Assembly: GCF_016863295.1 (NCBI RefSeq) | Contig: NZ_BOOP01000030.1 | Location: 1-64,000, forward strand | Source: Planotetraspora phitsanulokensis | GTDB taxonomy: Bacteria; Actinomycetota; Actinomycetes; Streptosporangiales; Streptosporangiaceae | Direction of reading: 5' to 3' | Length of the DNA: 64,000 bases | Shown here: one piece after another, positions 19,117 to 27,718 of the stretch | Position numbering within the stretch: the first letter of the stretch is position 1 | Layout of the letters: every line of letters starts with the position of its first letter | Position numbers and translations under genes: made by a program | The notes under the pieces: generated by a model | What the model saw: the letters and a program-made list of their open reading frames with translations, nothing else | Told to the model about the DNA's origin: nothing | The model's database searches: none

Positions 19117-19144
19117 TTCACGCCTGTGCGGAGCCGAATAAACT
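19117..19144 (+). promoter_or_regulatory. Leaderless promoter of purC
   Basis: TTCACG (19117-19122) and TAAACT (19139-19144) are separated by 16 nt, and the GTG start begins 7 nt after the -10 box. It is one of the few leaderless sites here with a recognisable -35 box. Confidence 0.6.
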
Positions 19145-19151
19145 CGGCACG

Positions 19152-20000
19152 GTGAAACACCTCCACTCCGGCAAGGTCCGCGACCTGTACGAGACCGACG
19201 ACGGGCTGCTGCTGATGGTGGCCTCCGATCGGATCTCCGCGTTCGACCATGTGCTCGAACCCGGTATCCCCGACAAGGGGGAGATACTGACGCGCCTGTC
19301 GTTGTGGTGGTTCGACCAGCTCAAGGACGTCGTCCCCAACCACGTGGTCTCGACGGACGTGCCGGCCGAGTTCGCGGGCCGGGGCGTGTTGTGCCGCCGG
19401 CTGGACATGGTTCCGGTCGAGTGCGTGGCCCGCGGCTACCTGACCGGCGGCGGCCTGCTCGAGTACCGCGCGGCCGGCGCCGTCTCCGGCGTACCGCTCC
19501 CGCCCGGCCTCGACAACGGGTCGCGGCTGCCCGAGCCGATCTTCACCCCCTCGACCAAGGCCCCGGCGGGCCTGCACGACGAACCGATGACGTATGACCA
19601 GGTCGTCGGCGAGGTGGGAGCGGAGGTCGCCGAGCGGCTCCGGCAGATCACGCTCGACGTCTACACCCGCGGCGCCGAGATCGCCCTGGAGCGGGGCATC
19701 ATCCTGGCCGACACCAAGATCGAGCTCGGCTGGGACGCCGACGGCGTGCTGACCCTGGGCGACGAGGTCCTGACGCCGGACTCCTCCCGGTTCTGGCCGC
19801 GAGAGCTCTGGGAGCCGGGACGGCCGCAGCCGTCGTTCGACAAGCAGTACGTCCGGGACTGGCTGGTCTCCCCCGAATCCGGCTGGGATCGGAACTCCGG
19901 CGAAGCGCCCCCGCCGCTTCCCGACAAGGTCGTCGAACGGACGCGGCAGCGCTACGTCGAGGCGTTCGAACAGCTGACCGGATCCGCCTTCAGAAGTTAG
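19152..20000 (+). CDS. purC: SAICAR synthetase
   Basis: The 282-residue enzyme (phosphoribosylaminoimidazole-succinocarboxamide synthase) joins CAIR and aspartate with ATP. The N-terminal HSGKVRDLYE, ASDRISAFDHVL, ECVARGYLTGGGL, FTPSTKA and ILADTKIELGWD are family hallmarks. The GTG at 19152 is set by the HSGKVRD motif following at once. It sits after purD, but purB, purS, purQ and purL are not in the window; a murA homologue follows instead. Confidence 0.97.
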   Translation: MKHLHSGKVRDLYETDDGLLLMVASDRISAFDHVLEPGIPDKGEILTRLSLWWFDQLKDVVPNHVVSTDVPAEFAGRGVLCRRLDMVPVECVARGYLTGGGLLEYRAAGAVSGVPLPPGLDNGSRLPEPIFTPSTKAPAGLHDEPMTYDQVVGEVGAEVAERLRQITLDVYTRGAEIALERGIILADTKIELGWDADGVLTLGDEVLTPDSSRFWPRELWEPGRPQPSFDKQYVRDWLVSPESGWDRNSGEAPPPLPDKVVERTRQRYVEAFEQLTGSAFRS

Positions 20001-20161
20001 TCACTCCCGTCACACCCGCATCAGCAGCATGGAGCTCCATCTAGGGCCCTCGGAGGGTTGTTCCCCCGCGAAACGCCCGGGATAGCGGCTACTCTGGGCC
20101 GACGGCGTGGCTGCCGCCATATTGCGGGTCCCCCACTTCCCCCGAATTAGGAGTCTCATTC

Positions 20162-21439
20162 ATGGTTCGTTACCGCGTGCGCGGTGGCAACGTACTGCGT
20201 GGAACCGCCTTCATCCAGGGCGCGAAGAACGCCGTACTGCCCATGATCGGGGCGGCGCTGCTCGCCTCAGAGGGCCGCACGGTGCTGCGCAACGTTCCGG
20301 TGATCGAGGACGTGCGCAGAGCCGTCGAGCTCGCGGAGGCCGTCGGCGCCAAAGTGGAGTTCCACGAGACCGAGCGGACACTGGTGATCGACGCCTCCCG
20401 GCTCACCAGCCCGGTTCTCCCCGCCCACATCGCGCGACGGTTCCGCGGCTCCGTCTTGTTCGTCCCCGCCCTGCTGCACCGGCTCGGCGAGGCGGTCATC
20501 GAGGGAATCGGCGGCTGCAACCTCGGCAGCAGGAACCTGGACTTCCACTACCTCGGCTACAAGCGCCTCGGCGCGATCGTGGACGAGGGCGAGAGCGTCA
20601 TCCACATCAAGGCCGCCGGGCTTGTGGGCCACTCCCTCTACCTCGACACGCCCTCCCACACCGGCACCGAGAACCTCATCATGGCCGCGGCGCTCGCCAA
20701 GGGCACCACGGTCATCGAGAACGCGGCTCTTGAGCCCGAGGTCCTCGACGTGATCGGGATGCTCACCCGCATGGGCGCCAGGATCAGCGGCGGCGGCACC
20801 GGCTTCATCACGGTCGAGGGCGTCGACGAGCTGACCGCGGTCGAGCACACCGTGATGCCGGACCGGCTCGACGCCGGCGTCTTCGCGATGGCCGCCGCCA
20901 TCACGGGCGGCGAGGTGAACCTCGTCGGCGCCTCGCTCGAGCACCTCGGCGTCGTCCGGTGGAAGCTGGAGCAGATGGGCGTCGAGTTCGAGACCGACGG
21001 CGCGGTCCTCCACGTCCGGCGCGACCGGAGCCTCCGGCCGATCAACGTGATCACCGACACCTACCCGGGCTTCGCGACCGACCTCCAGTCGCCGCTCATG
21101 ACGGTCGCCTGCCTCGCGGAGGGCTCCAGCTACATCCATGAGCGGATCTTCGACGGGCGCTTCGCGCTCGCGGGTGAGCTCAACAAGATGGGGGCCCGGA
21201 TCGAGGTCGACGGAAGCCGCGCGGTGGTCCACGGACCCACGCCGTTGCACGGCACCGAAGTGACCGCCCACGATCTGCGGTCCGGAATCGCGCTCGTTCT
21301 GGCCGGCCTCGCGGCCGACGGAGAGACGACGATCGACTCCGGATATCTCATCGATCGCGGACACGCGGACCTGGCTCAGCGTATGCAGGCACTCGGCGCA
21401 GATGTGGAACGGGAAATTTCCCCTTTGAGCGAGGGCTGA
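20162..21439 (+). CDS. murA: MurA-family UDP-GlcNAc 1-carboxyvinyltransferase
   Basis: The 425-residue EPSP-synthase-fold enzyme transfers enolpyruvate from PEP to UDP-GlcNAc, the first step of peptidoglycan precursor synthesis. Catalytic residues are retained: K22 and N23 in GAKNAVLP, the PEP-attacking C119 in GGCNLGSR with R124, the DLQSPLM region, and the C-terminal LRSGIALVLAGLA and YLIDRGH. Segment ARRFRGSVLFVPALLHRLGE differs from typical MurA, so this may be a second, paralogous MurA. The ATG has AGGAG upstream, and TACTCT at 20090-20095 is a likely -10 box. Confidence 0.88.
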   Translation: MVRYRVRGGNVLRGTAFIQGAKNAVLPMIGAALLASEGRTVLRNVPVIEDVRRAVELAEAVGAKVEFHETERTLVIDASRLTSPVLPAHIARRFRGSVLFVPALLHRLGEAVIEGIGGCNLGSRNLDFHYLGYKRLGAIVDEGESVIHIKAAGLVGHSLYLDTPSHTGTENLIMAAALAKGTTVIENAALEPEVLDVIGMLTRMGARISGGGTGFITVEGVDELTAVEHTVMPDRLDAGVFAMAAAITGGEVNLVGASLEHLGVVRWKLEQMGVEFETDGAVLHVRRDRSLRPINVITDTYPGFATDLQSPLMTVACLAEGSSYIHERIFDGRFALAGELNKMGARIEVDGSRAVVHGPTPLHGTEVTAHDLRSGIALVLAGLAADGETTIDSGYLIDRGHADLAQRMQALGADVEREISPLSEG

Positions 21440-21597
21440 GTCCACAAACCCAATTATCCGCTCCGACCAGCGGAAACATTAAATTTACCGGAACCGCCGC
21501 CCCCTCACAGAATGGCATTCCGGCAAATCCGGGCGTGACATTACGGCCTTAACCAGCGATCGTTCCAAAGAGAACCACAACAACGAGGGCACGTGGG

Positions 21598-22944
21598 ATG
21601 GGACGAACATTGGTCGAACGCACGGAAGAGACTCCGCGCGGGTCGCGCCTGAGCGCGGGGACGCCGGATCTCACGATCGGAGTGGTGGGGTCGCACGACC
21701 TCGTCGAGCGGGTGATGCTCATGGGGCATGCGGCGGCTCCGGTACCCTGCCGGCTGGTCGCCGCCGCCTATCGGGACGAGCAGGAGGCGGCCGACAAGGT
21801 GACCCGGCTCGGTCCCGGCGTGGACGCCTGCCTGTTCGCCAGCCCGGTCCCGTTCGAGTTGGCCCGGCGTGCGGGGGTCCTTACGGTGCCCGCGACGCAC
21901 GTGCAACTCGGCGGCGCCGCGCTGGTCTCCGCGATCGCGCGCGCGATGCTGGACGACCGCATCGATCCCCGGCGGGTGAGCATCGACGTGCTGAGCCGGT
22001 CGGAGATCGATGAGGCGTACTCCGATCTGAACCTCCCCTCCGGGGATGTCCACAGCCGTGACGAGCCGGGGGCCACGGGCACCATCACCGCCTTCCACGA
22101 ACGGCTGCTGCGTCAGGGCGTCACCACGGGCGTGCTGACGTGCGTCCAGGGCGTCGCCGACCGGTTGTCCGCCGCGGGGATGCCGGCCATCCCGATCCGG
22201 CCGACGTCGGCCGCGATCCGCTCCGCTCTGCACACGGCGGGCCTGCTGGGCGCCCGGCACCGGCTGGAGGAGTCCCAGCTCACCGTCATCCTGGTGGAGG
22301 TTCCGACGCTGCGCGAGCCCGTACGGCGGGCCTCCCCGCGTTACTGGCGCGACGAACTGCGCCTGTCCCTGCATCGGCTGCTGGTTCAGGAGGCCAACCG
22401 GATCAACGCGAGCGTGTGGCCCATCGACGACCACAGCTATCTGGTGGTGGCGACGAAGGGCTCGATCGCCGCGGCCACCGACGGCTTCCGGGTCCTTCCG
22501 TTCGCGGCCAGGATCCGCGAGGAGCTGGGACTGGCCGTCGAGGTGGGTGTCGGCATGGGCCGTACGACCCATGACGCCGAGACGCACGCACGGGGCGCGC
22601 TGACCCGGAGCCAGGGCGGGAAGCAGGCTCAGGGCTTCGCGGTGGACCGGGAGGGCAGGGCGCTCGTGCCGCCGCCCCGGATGCCTCCCCAGTCGGGCGG
22701 GCCGGCCAAGCCCCGCGGCGTCGAGGTGCTCGCCCGCCTGGCCGCCAAGCTCGAGGGCGGGGACACGGTCGTGGACGCGGAGGGGGCGGGGCGCATGCTC
22801 GGCGTCACACCCCGTACGGCTCGGCGGTTGTTGCGCACGCTGGTTGACGAGGGACTCGCGTGGCCGCTTCCGCCGAACCGCACTCCGCAGCCCGGCCGGC
22901 CGCGTCAGCTGTACCGGCTGATCGTGGAGAAGCTGAGCCGCTGA
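21598..22944 (+). CDS. Putative regulator: receptor-like domain, degenerate GGDEF-like domain, C-terminal winged helix
   Basis: The 448-residue protein has an N-terminal alpha/beta domain (about 20-215) resembling PrpR-N/periplasmic-receptor folds (TIGVVGSHDLVERVML). A middle domain (about 220-335) has the strand-helix pattern of a nucleotide cyclase or GGDEF domain (LTVILVEVPTL, SYLVVATKGS, VEVGVGMGRTTHDAETHA) but no GGDEF motif. A winged helix follows at about 380-448 (AGRMLGVTPRTARRLLRTLVDEG). No catalytic residues are visible, so the middle domain probably binds a ligand. The neighbours do not identify a target. The start codon is uncertain. Confidence 0.65.
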   Translation: MGRTLVERTEETPRGSRLSAGTPDLTIGVVGSHDLVERVMLMGHAAAPVPCRLVAAAYRDEQEAADKVTRLGPGVDACLFASPVPFELARRAGVLTVPATHVQLGGAALVSAIARAMLDDRIDPRRVSIDVLSRSEIDEAYSDLNLPSGDVHSRDEPGATGTITAFHERLLRQGVTTGVLTCVQGVADRLSAAGMPAIPIRPTSAAIRSALHTAGLLGARHRLEESQLTVILVEVPTLREPVRRASPRYWRDELRLSLHRLLVQEANRINASVWPIDDHSYLVVATKGSIAAATDGFRVLPFAARIREELGLAVEVGVGMGRTTHDAETHARGALTRSQGGKQAQGFAVDREGRALVPPPRMPPQSGGPAKPRGVEVLARLAAKLEGGDTVVDAEGAGRMLGVTPRTARRLLRTLVDEGLAWPLPPNRTPQPGRPRQLYRLIVEKLSR

Positions 22945-23000
22945 GCCTTCGGCAGGTGCGCCGCCTGTATTGTCTGGTTCAGGCGATATTGTCATGACCC

Positions 23001-23945
23001 ATGGGACGGAACGGTCGTGACATCCGGGTCTGGTTGGCGCTTGGCGCTGTCTACGTGATCTGGGGTTCGACATATCTCGGCATCAAGTTCGCCACCGAGA
23101 GCATCCCTCCCCTACTGAGCGGCGGGCTCCGTTTCATCACGGCCTCGCTGATCCTGGGGACGGTGCTGCTCGCCCGCAAGGGGTTCGCGGCGTTCCGGAT
23201 CACCTGGCGGGAGTTCGGCAGCGCGGCGCTGGTCGGGCTGCTCCTGCTCACCGCCGGCAACGGCATGGTGGCCCTGGCGGAGCAGTACATCTCCAGTGGC
23301 CTGGCCGCCCTGCTCGTGGCGTCGGTGCCGTTGTGGCTGATCGTGCTGCGGATGGTCGTCCGCGACCGGCCGCACCTGCTGACGATGGCCGGAGTGCTCG
23401 TGGGCTTCGTCGGCGTGGCGGGCTTGTCGCTGGGCGGCGGGACGTCGGCGGGCACCGTCGGGATCCTCGTGATCCTGCTGGCCTCGATCTCCTGGTCGCT
23501 CGGCTCGTTCCTGTCGCCGCGGATCTCGATGCCGAAGGATCCGTTCATGGCCAGCACCATCGAGATGGTCGCCGGAGGCGCGGGTCTCCTGGTGCTCGGC
23601 ACCGCGTTCGGCGAGCGCCTCGACTTGGGGGCCGTGACCGGGCGATCGTGGCTGGCCGTGGCCTACCTGGTCGTCGCCGGATCGCTGGTCGCCTTCACGT
23701 CGTACGTCTGGCTGCTGGGGAACGCGCCGATCTCTCTCGTGTCGACCTACGCGTACGTGAACCCGGTGGTGGCGGTGCTCCTGGGCATGGTCGTCGTCGG
23801 CGAGCAGGTGACGCACGGCATGCTGCTCGCCGGAGCGCTCATCGTGGTCGGCGTGGCCCTCGTGGTCTCCACCGAGAGACGCTCACCGGCGGTTCAATCG
23901 GATGCGCCGTCGCCTCGCGTCGGCTCCCCGGAGCCTCGGACGTGA
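23001..23945 (+). CDS. EamA/DMT-family exporter
   Basis: The 314-residue protein has about ten transmembrane helices in two EamA repeats. IWGSTYLGIKFATESIPPLL at the N-terminus is the hallmark of YedA/RhaT-like drug/metabolite transporters, and SYVWLLGNAPISLVSTYAYVNPVVAVLLG is the second-repeat signature. It probably exports a small metabolite or amino acid. The start at 23001 is 8 nt after TATTGT, with no ribosome site. The last ~25 residues are a hydrophilic tail. Confidence 0.9.
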   Translation: MGRNGRDIRVWLALGAVYVIWGSTYLGIKFATESIPPLLSGGLRFITASLILGTVLLARKGFAAFRITWREFGSAALVGLLLLTAGNGMVALAEQYISSGLAALLVASVPLWLIVLRMVVRDRPHLLTMAGVLVGFVGVAGLSLGGGTSAGTVGILVILLASISWSLGSFLSPRISMPKDPFMASTIEMVAGGAGLLVLGTAFGERLDLGAVTGRSWLAVAYLVVAGSLVAFTSYVWLLGNAPISLVSTYAYVNPVVAVLLGMVVVGEQVTHGMLLAGALIVVGVALVVSTERRSPAVQSDAPSPRVGSPEPRT

Positions 23946-23960
23946 GCTCCGCCCGCGCGG

Positions 23961-25019
23961 TCAGCGCCTGAACGCCTCGGCGGCGGCGAGTAAGGTGTCG
24001 TTGGCCTCCACGTCGCCGATCGAGACGCGCGCACCCTCACCGGCGAAGGGACGGACGGCCACGCCGCTTTCGGCGCACAGGTCGGCGAACTCCATGGTGC
24101 GGTCGCCGAGACGCAGCCACACGAAGTTGGCCTCGGTGGGGGGCACCGTCCAGCCCTGCGCGATCAGGGTCTCCCGCACACGGGTCCGCTCCTTGACGAC
24201 GGTCTCGACCCGCTCGAGCAGCTCGCCTTCGGCGTCGAGGGACGCCAGGGCCGCGGCCTGCGCGAGGTGGTTGACCGCGAACGGCAGCAACGTCTTCCTG
24301 ACGGCCGCCGCCACCGGAGTGTGGCCGATCAGATAACCGACCCGGAGGCCGGCCAGGCCGTACGCCTTGGAGAACGTCCGCAGGACCGCGACATTGGGCC
24401 GCTCGCGGTAGATGGTCAGCCCGTCGGGCACGTCGGCGTCCCGGACGTACTCCCGGTAGGCCTCGTCCAGGACCACCAGCACGTTCTCGGGCACCCGGTC
24501 GAGGAAGCGCCGCAACTCGGCCGAACGGTTGACCGTGCCGGTCGGGTTGTTCGGGTTGCAGACGAAGATCAGGCGCGTCTGCGGCGTCACCGCGTCCGCC
24601 ATGGCGTCAAGGTCGTGGGTCTCGTCCACGAGGGGGACCTCGACCGAGACGACTCCGGCGAGGCTGGCGAGCGTCGGGTAGGCCTCGAAGGACCGCCAGG
24701 CGTACATCACCTCGGCCCCCGGCTCCCCGACGGCCTCAAGCAGCTGCTGGGCCACGGCCACCGAACCCCCGCCCAGGGCGACGTGGTCGAACGGCACGCC
24801 GAACCGGGCCGCGAGCGCCTCGGTGAGCTTCACAGAAGCGGGATCGGGGTAGCGGTTGACCTCGGTGGCCGCCTTCGCGATCGCCTCGACGACGGAGGGC
24901 AGCGGCTCGTACGGGCTCTCGTTTGAGGAGAGCTTGAACGACCGGCCTTCTGCGGAAACCATGGTCTTGCCCGGCTTGTAGGCCGGCATGGTGTCGAGAA
25001 TCGCGCGGAAACGAGGCAT
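23961..25019 (-). CDS. hisC: Histidinol-phosphate aminotransferase
   Basis: The 352-residue PLP enzyme of fold type I, class II aminotransferase, acts in histidine synthesis; homologues may also use aromatic amino acids. Landmarks are [10 protein letters not shown] at the N-terminus, [16 protein letters not shown], and the PLP lysine K218 in [15 protein letters not shown]. The ATG at 25019 is preceded by TAAGGT at 6 nt, suggesting leaderless expression. It lies apart from any other his gene here, so a PhhC/Pat-like aromatic aminotransferase is an alternative. Confidence 0.85.
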   Translation of the reverse strand: MPRFRAILDTMPAYKPGKTMVSAEGRSFKLSSNESPYEPLPSVVEAIAKAATEVNRYPDPASVKLTEALAARFGVPFDHVALGGGSVAVAQQLLEAVGEPGAEVMYAWRSFEAYPTLASLAGVVSVEVPLVDETHDLDAMADAVTPQTRLIFVCNPNNPTGTVNRSAELRRFLDRVPENVLVVLDEAYREYVRDADVPDGLTIYRERPNVAVLRTFSKAYGLAGLRVGYLIGHTPVAAAVRKTLLPFAVNHLAQAAALASLDAEGELLERVETVVKERTRVRETLIAQGWTVPPTEANFVWLRLGDRTMEFADLCAESGVAVRPFAGEGARVSIGDVEANDTLLAAAEAFRR

Positions 25020-25077
25020 GTCCTTACCTTAGGAGATACGTCCCCCACCCAGATACGCCCCCTCCAGCACTTTCCCC

Positions 25078-25140
25078 GTGATCATGCACAGGCTCGGAGA
25101 CGACCGCTCCGACCTGCGCCAACCCTGGGCGTGATCATGC
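25078..25140 (+). repeat. Dispersed intergenic repeat, copies B1 and B2
   Basis: GTGATCATGCAC occurs at 25078-25089 and GTGATCATGC at 25131-25140, both on the plus strand, between hisC and the NUDIX gene. The downstream part of the consensus is poorly kept. Confidence 0.5.
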
Positions 25141-25183
25141 GGGAGGAGGTCGATTGCCAGATCACGAATGGCGAAGTCGCAGG

Positions 25184-25840
25184 TCAGACGCGGAGCATGG
25201 GGGGGTGGAGGAGCACGGCGGGGCCGCGGCGGTGGAGCATGGCCGGTCGGCCGCCGTCCCTGGTCGTGGTACGTCCGGTGGGCATGAGGAAGCCCTCGGT
25301 CTTGGTCACCTTGCGGTGGAAGTTCCGCGGGTCGAGCGGACGGCCCCAAACGATCTCGTACACCCGTCGCAACTCGGCCACGGTGAACTCCGACGGGCAG
25401 AACGCCGCGCCCAGCGAGGTGTACTCCAGCTTGGCCCTGGCCCGTTCGACCCCGTCGAGCATGATCCGGCGGTGGTCGAACGCCATGTCCGTCAGCGAGG
25501 CGACCGGCTGCCAGCTCATGTGCGCCTCGGTGGGCGCCGGCAGGTCGGGGGCGAGCCCGAGGTAGGCCACGCTGACCACCCGCTGGCGGGGATCCCGGTC
25601 GGGGTATCCGTACGTCTGGAGTTGCTCCAGATGGACGGGGGCGCCGGGAAGCCCGGCGCGTTCGGCGAGGACGCGGGCGGCAGCGGCGGGCAGGTCCTCC
25701 TCCAGCTGGATGAACCCGCCCGACAGCGCCCAGCGGCCTTCGTACGGTGGATTGTCACGCCGCCATACGAGCGCGCTCAGCTCCTGGCTCCTGACAGTGA
25801 GGACGACCAGATCCACGCTGACCGGTATTCGCGGGATCAT
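25184..25840 (-). CDS. NrtR-like NUDIX-domain regulator
   Basis: The 218-residue protein has an N-terminal NUDIX domain (about 1-140) and a C-terminal winged-helix segment (about 145-215: FTVAELRRVYEIVWGRPLDPRNFHRKV), the arrangement of NrtR regulators that sense ADP-ribose. The NUDIX box is degenerate: in GGFIQLEEDLPAAAARVLAERAGL the catalytic REUxEE pattern reads RVLAER, as expected for a non-catalytic sensor. The ATG at 25840 is 7 nt after TAGCGT on the minus strand; an in-frame GTG at 25849 is less likely. No NAD or pentose genes adjoin it, so its target is open. Confidence 0.82.
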   Translation of the reverse strand: MIPRIPVSVDLVVLTVRSQELSALVWRRDNPPYEGRWALSGGFIQLEEDLPAAAARVLAERAGLPGAPVHLEQLQTYGYPDRDPRQRVVSVAYLGLAPDLPAPTEAHMSWQPVASLTDMAFDHRRIMLDGVERARAKLEYTSLGAAFCPSEFTVAELRRVYEIVWGRPLDPRNFHRKVTKTEGFLMPTGRTTTRDGGRPAMLHRRGPAVLLHPPMLRV

Positions 25841-25850
25841 GGAAGGCACG

Positions 25851-27671
25851 CTACACGCCGTTGGCGTAATAAACCGGTTCCGCCGCCTTGCGTCCGTCCG
25901 GCGACGTCACCTCGACCTGCACCCAGGCGTCCTTGGGGACGGTGGACCAGTCGAGCGGGACCCAGATCCTCTCCGCGCCCCGGGGCAGCCCGGCGATCGG
26001 CGTGGCGTCATACGAGCCGACCTTCGCGGGCTCGATCTTCCGCGGCTCCTTGAGCTTGTCCCAGGACATGCTGACCACCGCGTCGCCGAGGTGGTACCCG
26101 GTGATCTGCAGCCCGTCTCGGAGCTGCCGCGACTGCCTGCTCGCGGCGATGGGGATCGGCCGGTCCCAGTCGTCGGCGATCTGCTTCGACAGCGGCGGCG
26201 ATCCACAGGTGTAGAACCCGCTCCACATGTAAGAGATGATCTTCGAGACGTACGGCCCGGCGAGCGTCACCTGGGTGTCGAGTCGCGGCTTGTCGATGTT
26301 GCCACGGGCGTCCTGGTCGCCGCAGCGCCCCACCGGCGTCGGCTGGAACGCCTCGAGATTGGCCCAGAGCTGGACGTCCACGCCCTCCTTGGCCAGTTCG
26401 TCGCGGGCGACGGACATCGCCCCGAAGTAGCCGCGGGTCGCCGCGATGTAGGCCTTGGCGTACGTCGTGTCACCCACGATGGGCTTGAGCCGCGAGTCCA
26501 CCGGCCGGTCCGTCCAGTTCGGCCAGAACAGGCCCAGCTTGCCGGTGCCCCTGCCGTCCTGGGGCGCGATGATGTCGACACCGGTCTTGGCGAGGACCTT
26601 GAAGCCCTCGGCGACCTGAGCCGGCGTCGGGGAGTAGCTGAGCTTCTTGCGGGCGTCCATGTACGGGCTGACCAGGATCGGCACGCCCGGCAACTCCGCT
26701 CGGACGACGCGGTTCTGCGCGGTGTACACCCGGAGGGTCCCCACCCGATCCGGTTCGGGCCAGTCCCTCAGCGCCAGCTCGTAGGTCTGATACACGCCGC
26801 CCAGGGACTCACGTCCCTTGAAACGTTTGGCGTAGTCCCGCATGACGCGCCGGGTCAGCGCCGTGAGGGGACCGATGTGCTGCACGTCGGCCTGGAACGT
26901 CTTCGGATCACGCGGCGAGGGGGGCAACGAGGGGTAGACCTTGATGCCGAACCGGTCACCCAGGGCGAGCAGCTTGCTGAGGCTGTCCGTCTTACCGCCC
27001 GAGATCAGGATCAGGTCGTAGCCGGATCCCTTGGAGAAGTCGCAGGTGCCGGCGTCCGACCCGTCAGGCGAGACGATCAGCCGGTAGAAGACCGCGTCGC
27101 CGACAGTGATCTTGTGCTCCATCGACGGGCAGCGGAAGATGCTCGGGCCGTACTGCTCATCGGTGTCGTAGACGTAGATGCGGCTGAGCCTGTTGGCGGG
27201 GTTGGCGGCCTTGAGGTCCTTCTCCGCCGCCCGCGCGCAGGCGGACCCGTTCTCCTCGCACTTGGCGTAGCGGGAGTCGGGCTTGGCCTTCTTCGGGGAG
27301 CCCTCCGTCAGGATCCGGCCCTGGGCGTCGAGGCCGCGCGGCGAGAGCTTGAATCCGAACCGTATGACGGTGTCGCCACCGACTCGATGGACCCCCTCGA
27401 ACTGGCGCTGCCAGGTGCAGGCGTCCTTGTTCGGCATCACCCAGAAGCCGGTCACCGGGTACTTCACGGGCGACGGCGCATTGGACGTGCCGCAAGGATC
27501 TGCACTCGGAGTCGGGCTCGGACTCGGACTCTTCGTGCTCTTGGCGACGGCCGGACCGGTCGTCCGCACTTCGGCGGCGCGGGACTTCCCTGGGTCATGC
27601 CGGAACACGGTCACGGCGACGGCGACGCCGAGGAGGACCACCAAGCCCATGATCACAGAAAGGCCGCGCAC
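25851..27671 (-). CDS. Membrane-anchored DUF4434-type glycan-active protein
   Basis: The 606-residue protein has an N-terminal TM anchor (about 4-24), a Ser/Thr/Pro linker, and a large exported domain that resembles DUF4434 TIM-barrel proteins (GFWVMPNKDACTWQRQF; VDIIAPQDGRGTGKLGLFWPNW; VQLWANLEAFQ). Such proteins are relatives of glycoside hydrolases involved in surface polysaccharides. Several Cys pairs suggest disulfides. It sits at the head of the glycosyltransferase/wecBC locus in the same direction as two of its genes. The Asp and Glu residues in these strands could be catalytic, but activity is not shown. Confidence 0.7.
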   Translation of the reverse strand: MRGLSVIMGLVVLLGVAVAVTVFRHDPGKSRAAEVRTTGPAVAKSTKSPSPSPTPSADPCGTSNAPSPVKYPVTGFWVMPNKDACTWQRQFEGVHRVGGDTVIRFGFKLSPRGLDAQGRILTEGSPKKAKPDSRYAKCEENGSACARAAEKDLKAANPANRLSRIYVYDTDEQYGPSIFRCPSMEHKITVGDAVFYRLIVSPDGSDAGTCDFSKGSGYDLILISGGKTDSLSKLLALGDRFGIKVYPSLPPSPRDPKTFQADVQHIGPLTALTRRVMRDYAKRFKGRESLGGVYQTYELALRDWPEPDRVGTLRVYTAQNRVVRAELPGVPILVSPYMDARKKLSYSPTPAQVAEGFKVLAKTGVDIIAPQDGRGTGKLGLFWPNWTDRPVDSRLKPIVGDTTYAKAYIAATRGYFGAMSVARDELAKEGVDVQLWANLEAFQPTPVGRCGDQDARGNIDKPRLDTQVTLAGPYVSKIISYMWSGFYTCGSPPLSKQIADDWDRPIPIAASRQSRQLRDGLQITGYHLGDAVVSMSWDKLKEPRKIEPAKVGSYDATPIAGLPRGAERIWVPLDWSTVPKDAWVQVEVTSPDGRKAAEPVYYANGV

Positions 27672-27718
27672 GCTGGAACACTACCGCCCGTCGAGTAAGA
27701 CAGATCGCATACGACGTC

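Noticed and set aside
25710-27698. Open frame of 662 codons antisense to the DUF4434 gene
   Set aside because: It shows shadow composition (Arg, Asp, Val, Gly) and no motif; the minus-strand protein has a membrane anchor and family similarity.
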